From NCBI GenBank assembly GCA_036496265.1, contig DASXLL010000250.1, positions 1 through 35,449 of the forward strand: a stretch of 35,449 nt of DNA, given 5' to 3'. Positions 1 to 9,690 of the stretch are shown piece after piece. The notes beneath the pieces were generated by a model. It was not told where the DNA came from and ran no database searches. It saw only the letters and a list, made by a program, of their open reading frames with translations. Origin of the DNA: CAYLLN01 sp036496265 (GTDB lineage: Bacteria; Planctomycetota; Planctomycetia; Pirellulales; Pirellulaceae). Position numbers and translations under genes: made by a program. Each line of letters starts with the position of its first letter. The first letter of the stretch is position 1.

Positions 1-1
1 G

Positions 2-961
2 GGGTCGCTGTATATGTGTGCCGATCTACTGAAGATCAGCGAGCGGAAGCCGAAAGAAGAGAAATCGGCGGTGCCGTCGGCTCTGAAGCCGGTGGGTGAT
101 CCGCTGGATGTGAAGCCAAAGGCGGCGGTATCGGAGTTGGATGCACGCATCGTGCGGCAGTCGCTGAATGACGGCAATGCGTGGTTTCGGACGCATTACG
201 GCATCGAATCGGAGGGGCACACGCACTATTTTCTCTACGCTTTGGAGCGGTATCACAGTTTTCGCGAGGCGTATGAAAAATCCCCCGAGAGTAACCCGCG
301 GTGGTATGCGGACATTGTCGAGTATTTGAAAAAGACGCACAGCGACGATGGCTCGTGGGCAGGCAACGATGGCGTGGCTGTTTGCACGTCGTTTTCGGCC
401 CTAGCGCTGCTGCGGAGTGCGAAAAAGACAATTGCGACCGTGGTGGCAAAGCTGGGTGAGGGGGTTTTGCTCGGTGGGTTAGGCTTGCCGAAGAATACCG
501 CCGATCTGCAGGAGCGAGACGGGAAAATCGTCGAGTCGGCTTTGACGGGGACGATTGATGAGCTGTTGACGACGATTGAGAAAGGAAACACGCCGGAGTT
601 GCAGCGGCTGACGGAGTCGCCCGCGAGGTGGAAGCTGGATAGTGATGTCACGAAGCGCTCGGGTGAGATCAACCGATTGCGGGCGGTTGTGGCGGCGGGC
701 AGTTTCGAATCACGGCTATTGGCGGTGAGAGCGCTGGGGCGGGTGCGAGAGCTGGATAATGTGCCGGTTTTGATTTACGCATTGTCGGATCCGGATATGC
801 GGGTTGTTCGCGAGGCGGACAAGGGGTTGCGGTTCATTAGCCGGAAATTCGATGGGGTCGGCCTGCCGGAGGAGCCGAAGCCGGAGCAGGCGCGGGCGGC
901 GATTGGGGCTTGGAAGGCGTGGTATCAATCGATTCGGCCGAATGCGGAGTTTTTGGACTGA
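2..961 (+). CDS. Prenyltransferase/squalene-cyclase-like repeat protein with HEAT-like C-terminus (5' truncated)
   Basis: The reading frame is open to the left edge, so the N-terminus lies outside the window; the first ATG (14) is internal. The visible 320 residues begin in what looks like the last repeats of an alpha/alpha barrel of the prenyltransferase/squalene oxidase type: a YFLYALERY helix, then a DGSWAG turn followed by CTSFSALALLRSA. The last third has a HEAT-like pair of helices (ESRLLAVRALGRV, then NVPVLIYALSDPDMRVVREA). Planctomycetes encode many such barrel proteins of unknown substrate, and cyclase activity should not be assumed because no catalytic Asp-rich motif is visible in this part. 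The next gene begins 51 bp downstream on the same strand and is probably co-transcribed. The domain call is moderately sure; the function is unknown. Confidence 0.7.
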   Translation, partial: GSLYMCADLLKISERKPKEEKSAVPSALKPVGDPLDVKPKAAVSELDARIVRQSLNDGNAWFRTHYGIESEGHTHYFLYALERYHSFREAYEKSPESNPRWYADIVEYLKKTHSDDGSWAGNDGVAVCTSFSALALLRSAKKTIATVVAKLGEGVLLGGLGLPKNTADLQERDGKIVESALTGTIDELLTTIEKGNTPELQRLTESPARWKLDSDVTKRSGEINRLRAVVAAGSFESRLLAVRALGRVRELDNVPVLIYALSDPDMRVVREADKGLRFISRKFDGVGLPEEPKPEQARAAIGAWKAWYQSIRPNAEFLD

Positions 962-1012
962 GGGTTCAGGGTTCGGGGCGAGCCAATCACCAACGAGGAG
1001 CGTAGAACGAGA

Positions 1013-1912
1013 ATGGCCGTAGGTGCTGTCGATAAGCCGAAGCGATTGGTGGAGCACACGGTTAGGCTGCGCGTGTCGCGGTATGACCAGGTGGCGGGGA
1101 TGTTGCTGGCGACGCTGCTGGTGATGGGCACGATCACGGCGCTAATGGCGCTGATTTTGTTCGCGGATCGGCTGTTTTGGGTGACGCCGGCGGTGCCGGT
1201 GACGGTGCTGGAAGATGTCGGCGGCGGCGGGAGTGGGCAAGCGCTCGGAAGCGAGCAGGCATTCGAGGAGCCGACCGCCGCGGAAGTGCCGCAATCGGGC
1301 ATCCAGGTGCCCGTGGAGCAGTCGCTGGAGTCGGTGGCGGCCGTGGTGGCGGCGAAGACGCCGGATTTCGACGCGGTTTATGGCAGCCCCACGCTGGGAT
1401 CTGGCGAAGGTTCCGGCATTGGTGATGGGCGTGGAAAGGGCCCAGGGGGTCCGGGGACGTCGGATGGAATTCCGGCTTATGAGCGATGGGAAATCCGGCT
1501 GTCGGCCGAAAACCTCGCGGAATATGCGAAGCAGCTCGATTTTTTCAAGGTTGAGCTGGCGGTAGCGGGCGGGGGGAGCCCGGTGGTCGAATACATTTCC
1601 AATTTATCGGCAGCGAAGCCGACGGTTCGCGCGGGCGATCCGAAGGATGAGCATCGGCTACGGTTTTTGCACCGTTCGGGTGAACTGCGGGAAGGGGACC
1701 GGCAGTTGGCGGGCAAGGCGGGAGTGAAAACTGAAGGCCGAGTGGTTTTCCAGTTTTACAACGAGGCGACCTATAAATCGTTGTTGGCCCTGGAGGCTAC
1801 CCGCAAGGGAAACCGCCGCATTAAGGATGTCCGCCGGACTGTTTTTGGCGTGAAATCGAACAAGGGGCAGTACGAGTTCTACGTCATCGATCAGCAGTAT
1901 ATGGGGATGTAG
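1013..1912 (+). CDS. Single-pass membrane protein with Gly-rich linker, function unknown
   Basis: This 299-residue protein has a basic N-terminus, one hydrophobic segment at about residues 28-50, a Gly-rich flexible stretch at about 130-152, and a C-terminal soluble domain that ends close to the stop. The topology (short cytoplasmic N-terminus, one helix, linker, extracytoplasmic domain) recalls TonB/TolA-like or ExbD-associated proteins, but I see no diagnostic TonB C-terminal motif. I do not recognise the family. It lies between a barrel/HEAT protein and the PQQ/TPR protein in a same-strand block, which suggests an envelope role. The ATG at 1013 is supported by a GAGGAG sequence at 995-1000, although the spacing (12 nt) is long. 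Confidence 0.75.
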   Translation: MAVGAVDKPKRLVEHTVRLRVSRYDQVAGMLLATLLVMGTITALMALILFADRLFWVTPAVPVTVLEDVGGGGSGQALGSEQAFEEPTAAEVPQSGIQVPVEQSLESVAAVVAAKTPDFDAVYGSPTLGSGEGSGIGDGRGKGPGGPGTSDGIPAYERWEIRLSAENLAEYAKQLDFFKVELAVAGGGSPVVEYISNLSAAKPTVRAGDPKDEHRLRFLHRSGELREGDRQLAGKAGVKTEGRVVFQFYNEATYKSLLALEATRKGNRRIKDVRRTVFGVKSNKGQYEFYVIDQQYMGM

Positions 1913-2031
1913 GGGTATGTAGGTGAGTGGTGAGTCGTGAGTAGGTTTGGGGGCAGCTGGTTTGAGGTTAAATTGAGGTATCGGTTGCTAATAGTCGGGC
2001 CAAGCGAGAAGAAAGCGCAAAGTTAAGCAGC

Positions 2032-5000
2032 ATGAGCGCACTGGGCCGCAAAGTATTGGATCTCGCCGAGCAGCAGGGACTGCTCGACGGCAAGGCGATT
2101 GGCGAGCTGCGGCGGCAGGTCGCCGAATCGAAATTCGTTATCACGCCGGAGGCAATCGCCAAGGTTCTGGTCGATCATGGTCATCTAACGCCGTTTCAAG
2201 CGCGGAAGCTCGTCAGTCAGGCCTTGGGCGATGAACCAGATCCGATCGAGCAGCAGATTGTTGCCGAAAAACCGAAACCGAAGCCGCCGCCGCAACCCGT
2301 CGAAGACTTGACGTTTGCGGATTCGACGCCGGAGATGAAGGGAGTCAGACCGGTTCAGCCCGCCCCTAAGCCAACCGAGCAACCGGCGATGCGACAGCCG
2401 GCAGCGCGCGAAGTGCCGGCGAAGAAGCCGGAGGGGGCCAAACCAGTGCCGCAAAAAGGCGCGGCGGTGGCGGGGCAAATTATTGTCAATACGCGTGAAG
2501 AGAAGCCGGTAGCTCCGTTGCGGCCCCCGGTGGATGGCAGCACGGCCGACGATTTGGGCGAGTTGCAGTCCGTCGATCCGGCGCCGCATACGCGAGGCAA
2601 CCGGTGGAAGACCGATTCCGGCGCCGCACTCAATGAGACGGTTGAGTTAACGCCAATCGATCTCAATGCACCGGCGCTGATGCCCTTGGCACCAGCGGAT
2701 TTGGTGCCGATCGACGATCTTTTTGCTGGGGAATCGGCCCCGGCGCCGCTCTCTGCCCCGGCGCCACTGGCAAGCCCGGCGCGGCTAACAAAGCCGAATC
2801 TGTCCTCGACGGACTTGCTCAAACCAATTCCGCCGCTGACGCCGCTAGCGCCATTGACGCCGCTGACGCCGATCGCTCGGCCCGGGAGAAACGTGTGGGA
2901 TTCGCCGCTGATGCTGATTGGCGGTGGGTCGTTGGGCATCATTCTGGTGTTATTTGCCCTGCTGTATTACGCGCTGACACGCGGCTCGGCGGCGGAGCTA
3001 TTCAGCAAAGGTGAGGAGGAATATCGGTCGGGCAATTATGGCAATGCGATTGCGATCTATGAGAAATTCTTGACGCAGTATCCCGAGGATCCGAGTGCGA
3101 GCCTGGCGCGGGTGCGGCGCGGGATGGCGAGCCTGCGGCAAGTGACCGATACGGGTAAGAACCCGCGGGTGGGTTTGGAAACAGCCAAGCAGGTTTTGCC
3201 GACAATCGAGACGGAGGAAAAGTTCGCCGAGGCGCGGAGTGAGCTGGCGACGATCTTGCCGGACATCGCCGACGGGTTTGCGACGCAGGCGAGCCAGACG
3301 GAGGACGCGGCCCGCAAAAGCGAGCTGGTGAAGCTGGCGGGCGATACGCTGACGTTGGTGAACAATCCAGCTTACTTGCCGGCATCGGTGCGGAAAGACC
3401 GCGAAGGACATATCAGCCGGATCGTCGATAAGCTGAAATCGGCGGAACGCGGGATTCAGGAGGAGAAGGACCTTGTAGCGACGGTTGAGGGGATCGGAAA
3501 GCTCGCGGAGAAAGGCGATGCAGCGGCGGCTTATGAGCTGCAGGATACGTTGCTGCGGACGTACCCGGGCCTGGCGACGAATCCGCAATTAGTCGCGGCC
3601 ATTCGGCAGGTCGGCGAGAAAGAGCGCGAGCTGGTGAAGCCGACGACCGGCGGGCCAGCGCCGTTCAAGACGGATCATCCGGTCACTAGCGAGCGGGTCA
3701 TTGTTTCGTTTCGCGAGGATGGTACATCGGCGGTTGGAGCGGCGGGGGAGCCTGTGTTTTTGCTGCTCGAAGGCGGCATCTATGGTATCGACGCCGCGTC
3801 CGGCCGCGTTTTGTGGCGGCGGTTTGTCGGCTACGAGACCACGAATTTGCCGCTCTCGGTCGGGACGGGCGCGAAAATGGATGCGGTGCTTATTGATGCG
3901 CAGCGGCAGGAACTGGTGCGCGTGAAAGGCAGCAGCGGAGAGCTGGTTTGGCGGCAAAAGCTGAATGGCGAGGCGCTGGGGCCGGTGGCGGCCGGCAATC
4001 GCATTCTAGTTACGACGCACCGGGGCCTGGTCATGTCGGTCGATGTGGCGACGGGGGAGATTTCCGCGTCGGCGCAATTGCCGCAAGGAGCGGTCGTCGC
4101 TCCCGCCGTGCGGCAGGCGAGGGTTTATCAGTTGGGCGAGCATTCAACGTTGTTTGTTCTGGACGCGGCTTCGCTGGCGTGCCAGGAGACGATTTATCTG
4201 GGCCATCAAGCGGGCGAATTGTTCGTTCCGCCGGTGGCGGTGCTCGATCAAGTGCTTATCGTCACGAGCCCGGCTGACGACTACTCACAAATTCAGGTGC
4301 TGTCGCCCGATGCGAAAACAAAACAGCTAGCGCCATTTGGTCGGCCGCAGCGTATGAAGGGCCGGATTATTGCGCCGCTAGTCGTTAGCGCCGCGCGGGT
4401 GGCGGCGATGACCGATTTGGGGCAAGTTTCGGTCTATGATGTTGATCCGGCTGGCGCCCAGGAGCACATTCGTTTCCTGGCTGGTCTGGATGCCAGCGAG
4501 CCGACGCCGCGACACGGCTACTGCGAACTGGACCGGAATCGGCTATGGGTTGCGGGCCATCGGAATACGATGTTCGACGTGCAGGCGGCGCTGTCGCAAC
4601 TGGCGCGGAAATGGACGGAGAACCACGACGATGTGTTTATCGCACCGCCCAAGCTGCAAGGCGAAATGTTCGTTACGGCGCGACGACGCAGCGGCGTGTC
4701 GGCGATATTGGTCCAAGGTTTCAGGGCGCTGACGGGTGGCGATCCGGTTTGGACGACGCATCTTGCCGCGCCCATTTCGGCGCTGGTGGCAACGGAAAAC
4801 AGTTCCGCCGTCACGGCGCTGACAGCCGAAGGCCGGTTGTATTCGGTGGGCAACGACGCCTTCAAGGCTGGCCAGTCGGCTGAGGCGTTGTTTTCCCCTG
4901 ATGTGAAGAATGCGTTGGTTCTCGACAGTCCCTTCGTGTCGGCCGATGGTCAAACTTTGGTTTGGACTGAAGCGCAAGGCGGCGGACGGATTTTTACTTA

Positions 5001-5790
5001 CAAAGTCGCGACCGGTGAAAAGCCGACGGCGGTGACTCCACCAGCTAAGTTAGCCGCGCCGGCCATTGCGGCACTTGGCGGCGTTGTCGCTCCTCTGACG
5101 AATGGCAGCGTGGCCCTGTTAGGAACAGCGGCCGATTCGCCGATTACACCGTTCCTGCCGGCGTTGGCTCCGGACGCGTTACCGCAGTGGACACGGCCGG
5201 CTCCGCTGCTCGATGGAGCGGGCTTTGTCATCAGCGACGGCCTCGGCGCCGTCTATGCGGTGACCAAACGCGATCAGCCGAAACCGCAACTGGAGAAACC
5301 GGGCGAGAGCAAGACATTGAATCCGGTCGTATCGCCGTTGGTTTTGGCCGGTTCGACGGTTATCGGCGTGATGCGGCAGGAAAGCACGGACGCGATTGCG
5401 GGCTTCGACTCGCGGGCCAAGGCCGTCTTCGAGCCGGTGCCGCTCGAAGGACGAGTGGAGGCGGGACCATTTGTGGTCGGTGGTATTGTATTAGTAGCGG
5501 CCGAGCCAGACGGACTCGTCTGCATCGGTGGCGACGGCCGAGTGCGCTGGCAACAGCCGCCGGAGAACGGTTTTCTGGCGGGTTCGCCGCTGGCTCTGCC
5601 GGAAGGCGATTTGCTGGTGGCGTATCAATCGGGCGTGGTGTGCCGGCTGGACGCGGCAACCGGCAAGGAATTATCGCGGCAGACGATTGGTGAGCCGCTG
5701 GGGGGACCGATTTGCATTTGGAAATCGCAAGCTTATCTTTCCGGCAGCGATGGCGTCGTGCATCGGACTTCGATTCCACCGCGGCCTTGA
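2032..5790 (+). CDS. Large membrane protein with TPR and PQQ-like beta-propeller domains
   Basis: This is a 1252-residue protein. Residues 1-70 form a small helical region ending in a HLTPFQARKLV motif, a type also found at the ends of planctomycete kinase and membrane proteins. Residues 75-285 are Pro/Ala-rich low complexity, including repeated PLTPLAPLTPL units. One transmembrane helix lies at about 292-314. A TPR-like pair follows (about 320-365; EEEYRSGNYGNAIAIYEKFL). Residues from about 560 to the end carry repeated PQQ-like propeller blades, such as DAASGRVLWRR, SSGELVWRQKL and DAATGKELSRQ. Such propellers usually serve as scaffolds rather than dehydrogenases when isolated, and no quinoprotein active-site motif is evident. 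No clear Shine-Dalgarno precedes the ATG. Its TGA overlaps the next ATG by one base. The domain architecture is clear; the role is inferred to be envelope scaffolding. Confidence 0.85.
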   Translation: MSALGRKVLDLAEQQGLLDGKAIGELRRQVAESKFVITPEAIAKVLVDHGHLTPFQARKLVSQALGDEPDPIEQQIVAEKPKPKPPPQPVEDLTFADSTPEMKGVRPVQPAPKPTEQPAMRQPAAREVPAKKPEGAKPVPQKGAAVAGQIIVNTREEKPVAPLRPPVDGSTADDLGELQSVDPAPHTRGNRWKTDSGAALNETVELTPIDLNAPALMPLAPADLVPIDDLFAGESAPAPLSAPAPLASPARLTKPNLSSTDLLKPIPPLTPLAPLTPLTPIARPGRNVWDSPLMLIGGGSLGIILVLFALLYYALTRGSAAELFSKGEEEYRSGNYGNAIAIYEKFLTQYPEDPSASLARVRRGMASLRQVTDTGKNPRVGLETAKQVLPTIETEEKFAEARSELATILPDIADGFATQASQTEDAARKSELVKLAGDTLTLVNNPAYLPASVRKDREGHISRIVDKLKSAERGIQEEKDLVATVEGIGKLAEKGDAAAAYELQDTLLRTYPGLATNPQLVAAIRQVGEKERELVKPTTGGPAPFKTDHPVTSERVIVSFREDGTSAVGAAGEPVFLLLEGGIYGIDAASGRVLWRRFVGYETTNLPLSVGTGAKMDAVLIDAQRQELVRVKGSSGELVWRQKLNGEALGPVAAGNRILVTTHRGLVMSVDVATGEISASAQLPQGAVVAPAVRQARVYQLGEHSTLFVLDAASLACQETIYLGHQAGELFVPPVAVLDQVLIVTSPADDYSQIQVLSPDAKTKQLAPFGRPQRMKGRIIAPLVVSAARVAAMTDLGQVSVYDVDPAGAQEHIRFLAGLDASEPTPRHGYCELDRNRLWVAGHRNTMFDVQAALSQLARKWTENHDDVFIAPPKLQGEMFVTARRRSGVSAILVQGFRALTGGDPVWTTHLAAPISALVATENSSAVTALTAEGRLYSVGNDAFKAGQSAEALFSPDVKNALVLDSPFVSADGQTLVWTEAQGGGRIFTYKVATGEKPTAVTPPAKLAAPAIAALGGVVAPLTNGSVALLGTAADSPITPFLPALAPDALPQWTRPAPLLDGAGFVISDGLGAVYAVTKRDQPKPQLEKPGESKTLNPVVSPLVLAGSTVIGVMRQESTDAIAGFDSRAKAVFEPVPLEGRVEAGPFVVGGIVLVAAEPDGLVCIGGDGRVRWQQPPENGFLAGSPLALPEGDLLVAYQSGVVCRLDAATGKELSRQTIGEPLGGPICIWKSQAYLSGSDGVVHRTSIPPRP

Positions 5791-8153
5791 TGGCGTCCAT
5801 GCTGTTTCATCATCGGATAATTCAAGCACGCCGGCACGCAACTCGCGCCAGAGCCGCGACAAATGCGCTGGTTGGGGCTCTGGTCTGGATTTCAACGGCG
5901 ACCTTGGTGGCCCAAGAGACAACTGCCGGCCGCCTCATGGACCAGCAGCCGTTCGATGTGCTGACGCTCGACAAGGCGAACGAGAGCAAGATTTTCAAAA
6001 TCTATCCCGTGCGGCTACCGGGCCGCAAAGTGCCGGATAATCCCCGGCGCACGGAGAAGATTCGGATCAAGCTGCTGGAAAACGACGAGGAGTATGACGT
6101 CGCGTGGGCGAATATCGCGAAGCTGGAATTGTATGAGCAGCTGGTCGTCGCCGAGGTGAACAAGTTTACGACGGAGGGCAAGCTCGACGACGCCTACGAC
6201 GAGCTGGCGTTCTTACTGACTTACTATCCGCAAGCGCCGGGCCTTGGCGAGGCGCGACAGAATTATTTGTATGTTTCGTCGGCCGCGGTGTTTCGGCAGC
6301 GGAAGTTCGACGAAGCGCTGGCAATTTTGGAAGAGTTGATCGCCCTGAACCCGAATTTCCGGCCGGGCGACAACGCGCCGCCGCTGATGCAGCGATTGGG
6401 CGACATTGCAGATCGGCTGATTGGCTCGCACGTGCAAAAAGAGGATTTTGCAGCGGCCCGCGAGCTGCTGATGCGACTGAGCAAGCAGTACAAGCTCGAT
6501 GGCGAGCCGTTTGCGACGAAATGGCGCCACCGGCTGGAACAACTGGCGACTCGATCACGCGAGGATGCGCAGAAGTTCCTGGCGGAAGGGCGGTTTGTGG
6601 AGGCCCAGGACGCAGCGTCGCGGCTGCAAATCATCTGGCCGCAATTGCCCGGCGCCAGTGAGATCGTGGCGGAGGTTACGCGGCGTCATCCGTTGGTCCG
6701 CGTCGGCGTGGAGCATCCAGCGGTGGCGTTCGATAGTGCAAGCCTATTCGATGTGGCGGCCCGCCGCGCTGGGCGCTTGGTCGGCCGATTGCTTGTCGAG
6801 CGAACTGCCGTCGGGACGGAGGGTGGCCGATACGACAGCCCTGTGGCTCGACTGAGCAGGAGCGACGACGGGCTGTCGCTGCTGTTTCAATTGAACGATG
6901 AACAGAAGACGAGTGCCTACGATCTGGCACAGCGGCTCTTGGCCCGGGCAACAGCCGGCAGCGATGAATTCGACACCGCCTGGTCCAGCGTTGTTTCGTC
7001 CATTGAACTGAAGTCGATGGATGAAGTTGAAATCAACCTGCGCAGCTCGGTGGTGCTGCCGGAAGCGCTGCTCTGTATTCCACTCAGCCCGCCTGACGGC
7101 TCTGCCGAGAGCCGAAATCAGCCCTACACCGTTTTGAAAAACGAGGGCGGAGTGGTTCGCTTCGGCCGCAACGACGGCTATCGGTTTGGGAAAGCCACGC
7201 AGCCGGCGGAAATCGTCGAGCGAACGTTCAGCGATCCGCTGCGGGCGGTGATGGCGCTCAAGCGCGGCGAAATTGATGTCTTGGACCGCGTTTTTCCCGG
7301 TGATGTTCCGGGACTCAAGTCGGATAATTCGTTGGCGGTCGCTGCTTATGCCGGTCCAACGACGCATGCGCTCGCAGCGCGTTCGCAGCATCCGTATTTG
7401 ACGAGCGCCACGTTTCGCCGGGCGCTATTGTATGGCAGCAACCGCGAGTTGCTCTTGTCGCAGGGGCTGATGCGCGGCGCGCCGCTGGCGGGTTTTCGCG
7501 TCGTGAGTGGGCCTTTTCCGGCGCCGGTGACCGGAATGGAGTTGCCAACTTACGGATATGACGCGAAAGTCGAGCCGCGAGCGTTCGACCCGCGATTGGC
7601 AATTGCCCTCGTGGGGCTGGCTGAAAACGAGCTGAAAGCGAAATTCGAAAAACAGCAGAAAGCGGCGCCGAAATTGACGCCGCTGGTGCTGGGGCATCCG
7701 GCGGACGAAGTTTCACGCATAGCCTGCCGCGGATTCGTGAAGGACTGGAAACGGATCGGTGTTGAATGCAAGTTGATGGAGTTTGCTCCGGGTAAATTCG
7801 ATGATGGCGATCACAAGTGCGATCTGGTGTATCTGCAGCTTCAGGCTTGGGAGCCGGTCGTGGACGCCAGGCGGTTGTTCGGGCCGGATGGACTCGTGCC
7901 GAGCAGTGACGAACATATTCAGCTTGCGCTTCGCAATCTGCAGGCGGCCCGCAATTGGCAGCAGGTCCGCGAGCGACTGATTGTGCTGCATCGGTTGGTT
8001 CACGAGGATGTCTCGATCTTTCCGCTGTGGCAAACGTTTGATCATTTTGCGTATCGCCGGTCACTGGAAGGGCTTAAAGGTTCGCGGTTATCGCTGTATC
8101 AAGATGTGGAACGCTGGCAGGTGGGCTCTCGATTGGCGAAGGGGCAGCCATGA
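5790..8153 (+). CDS. Secreted TPR protein with family-5 extracellular solute-binding domain
   Basis: The start is placed at the ATG overlapping the previous stop (TGATG, 5788-5792). An in-frame upstream ATG at 5712 would add 26 residues that overlap the preceding gene. The 787-residue product has a long basic n-region, a hydrophobic segment at about residues 23-42 and a probable cleavage near VAQ. A TPR-rich part (roughly 100-270; DDAYDELAFLLTYYPQAP and EALAILEELIALNPN) comes first. The C-terminal half resembles SBP_bac_5 peptide or nickel-binding proteins, with blocks around FSDPLRAVMALKRGEIDVL and FRRALLYGSNRELLL. No permease or ATPase is adjacent, so a classical ABC uptake role is unsupported. 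The fusion of TPR repeats to a binding-protein fold inside an envelope block suggests sensing or complex assembly. The family call is fairly sure. Confidence 0.8.
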   Translation: MASMLFHHRIIQARRHATRARAATNALVGALVWISTATLVAQETTAGRLMDQQPFDVLTLDKANESKIFKIYPVRLPGRKVPDNPRRTEKIRIKLLENDEEYDVAWANIAKLELYEQLVVAEVNKFTTEGKLDDAYDELAFLLTYYPQAPGLGEARQNYLYVSSAAVFRQRKFDEALAILEELIALNPNFRPGDNAPPLMQRLGDIADRLIGSHVQKEDFAAARELLMRLSKQYKLDGEPFATKWRHRLEQLATRSREDAQKFLAEGRFVEAQDAASRLQIIWPQLPGASEIVAEVTRRHPLVRVGVEHPAVAFDSASLFDVAARRAGRLVGRLLVERTAVGTEGGRYDSPVARLSRSDDGLSLLFQLNDEQKTSAYDLAQRLLARATAGSDEFDTAWSSVVSSIELKSMDEVEINLRSSVVLPEALLCIPLSPPDGSAESRNQPYTVLKNEGGVVRFGRNDGYRFGKATQPAEIVERTFSDPLRAVMALKRGEIDVLDRVFPGDVPGLKSDNSLAVAAYAGPTTHALAARSQHPYLTSATFRRALLYGSNRELLLSQGLMRGAPLAGFRVVSGPFPAPVTGMELPTYGYDAKVEPRAFDPRLAIALVGLAENELKAKFEKQQKAAPKLTPLVLGHPADEVSRIACRGFVKDWKRIGVECKLMEFAPGKFDDGDHKCDLVYLQLQAWEPVVDARRLFGPDGLVPSSDEHIQLALRNLQAARNWQQVRERLIVLHRLVHEDVSIFPLWQTFDHFAYRRSLEGLKGSRLSLYQDVERWQVGSRLAKGQP

Positions 8154-9586
8154 GACGAGCTCCTGCGCCGGTAGCCATATGGCTGTGTTTGTTGACCATT
8201 CTTGCCGTTCTGCCGGCGCGGGCGCTGGGACAAGCGGCCTGGGAATACACGCCGTATCAAGCGCGGGTGTGGATTGCTCAACAAGCCGCTGCTCAAATGC
8301 CGGCGACTTTGATTGACAGAGTCGGCAGCACATTGTCGGCTCGCGTGGCGACAACTTGGGGCGGCGTTATGCGATTAGATGTCGCTGCGGTCCCAACTCG
8401 GCTACGGTGCCGGTTGCTCAACGATTTCGACGAGCTTACGGCGGACGCAGTCGCGAGTGAGGCCACCGCCAAGGACCTGGAAAACGACAAGATCTATCTG
8501 GCAGCTATTCGCTGCGCTCAAGGCAGTTACTCGATCCGAGTTCGGGAGCTCGACTGCCACAGCCGGCAGCTTGGCCCGGTTGTGGAACGCTCGATGGCGA
8601 CGACGTTGGATCTGGCGACGGCGCTTTCTGATGCGATTGCCGACGCGTTCACGCCACTGGCCCGCATCGAGCTGGTGGGCGACCGCAACATTTCCGCGCG
8701 GCTGCGCGCGGGCGGTCTGATCAGCAGTAGCAATTCGCCGGCAATGGTGGAACCGGGAATGGTGCTGAGGCCGATCATTCGCCGGAATGATCGCACGGGG
8801 CAACCGGCCAAAAATGGCATCCAGGCGATTCCGTGGAGCTACCTGACGGTCGAAGAGCAGCATGACTCCGTGCTCGAATGCACGCTGCGTTCGGGTTATC
8901 GCGCGGCGATCCCGGCGCGCGGAGGCGTGCGGGTCGAGCGGCTGGCGCTGGTGGTTCGCCCGCGGCTGGATGCGACGCGATTGGTGCTGCGATCGCGAAA
9001 TGATAAGACTAAGCCGCTGGCGGGCTATGAGATTTATCGCCGAGTGGGCGACGACAATCAGAAAACGGAGCTATTGGGACAAACGGATGCCAAGGGGGAG
9101 TTGACGATTTCGCGAGCCGATGAAATTGGCGGGCTGGAAACGCTGGTCGTCAAGAACGGGCGGCAGCTTTTGGCCCGGCTGCCGGTTGTGCCAGGTTATG
9201 AAAGGAAGCTGACGGCCTATTTAATCGATGACGATGGGCGGCTGGCGGCGGAGGGTTTTGTCGCGGCGCTCAACAGCCGGGTGATTGATCTGGTCGTGCG
9301 GAGGGAAATTTTGGCGGCGCAGATTCGCGCTCGAATCAAGGACGGCAAGCAGGAGGAAGCTCAAAAGCTGCTGGATGATTTTCGGCGGCTGAACACGCGA
9401 GCCGATTTGACGAAAGACCTGGACCAGTTTCGGCAGCAAGTGGCAACCGGTGATAAGACAACGCAGGAGCGGATCGACCGGGCTTTTGCGGATGCGCAGA
9501 AACTGCTGCTGCTTAAGCCGCTGAGTGATGATTTGCTGGCTCAACTGACGCGAGAAGTGGCAGCGGTGCGGCCGGGAAGCCAGTAA
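8150..9586 (+). CDS. Secreted protein of unknown function
   Basis: The ATG overlaps the preceding stop in an ATGA arrangement, indicating translational coupling. The 478-residue product has a clear Sec signal peptide (hydrophobic core at about residues 8-22, likely cut after ARALG). The mature protein mixes beta-rich segments with a charged alpha-helical C-terminus of about 90 residues (EILAAQIRARIKDGKQEEA and onward). Residues around 295-360 (GYEIYRRVGDD, then TDAKGELTISRAD) look like a beta-sandwich of carboxypeptidase-regulatory type, which is a guess from pattern only. I do not recognise the family. Its coupling to the solute-binding protein and the PQQ/TPR protein implies that the products act together in the cell envelope. 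Confidence 0.75.
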   Translation: MRRAPAPVAIWLCLLTILAVLPARALGQAAWEYTPYQARVWIAQQAAAQMPATLIDRVGSTLSARVATTWGGVMRLDVAAVPTRLRCRLLNDFDELTADAVASEATAKDLENDKIYLAAIRCAQGSYSIRVRELDCHSRQLGPVVERSMATTLDLATALSDAIADAFTPLARIELVGDRNISARLRAGGLISSSNSPAMVEPGMVLRPIIRRNDRTGQPAKNGIQAIPWSYLTVEEQHDSVLECTLRSGYRAAIPARGGVRVERLALVVRPRLDATRLVLRSRNDKTKPLAGYEIYRRVGDDNQKTELLGQTDAKGELTISRADEIGGLETLVVKNGRQLLARLPVVPGYERKLTAYLIDDDGRLAAEGFVAALNSRVIDLVVRREILAAQIRARIKDGKQEEAQKLLDDFRRLNTRADLTKDLDQFRQQVATGDKTTQERIDRAFADAQKLLLLKPLSDDLLAQLTREVAAVRPGSQ

Positions 9587-9690
9587 ATGCCGTATTTCGT
9601 TGTGTGTGCGGCGGATTTCCACGTATTCTTTGCCGACCGTTTGACGCTATAACAGTTTCACACTCTTCCACACAGCTGCGAATTTTCCCC

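Noticed and set aside
2700..2885. Direct repeats built of GCCGCTGACGCCG-like units
   Set aside because: They encode the Pro/Leu/Thr-rich linker of the PQQ/TPR protein and are low-complexity coding sequence, not a mobile element.
5712..5789. Earlier ATG for the solute-binding protein
   Set aside because: It would add 26 residues overlapping the PQQ gene and push the signal peptide inward; the ATG in the TGATG overlap fits better.
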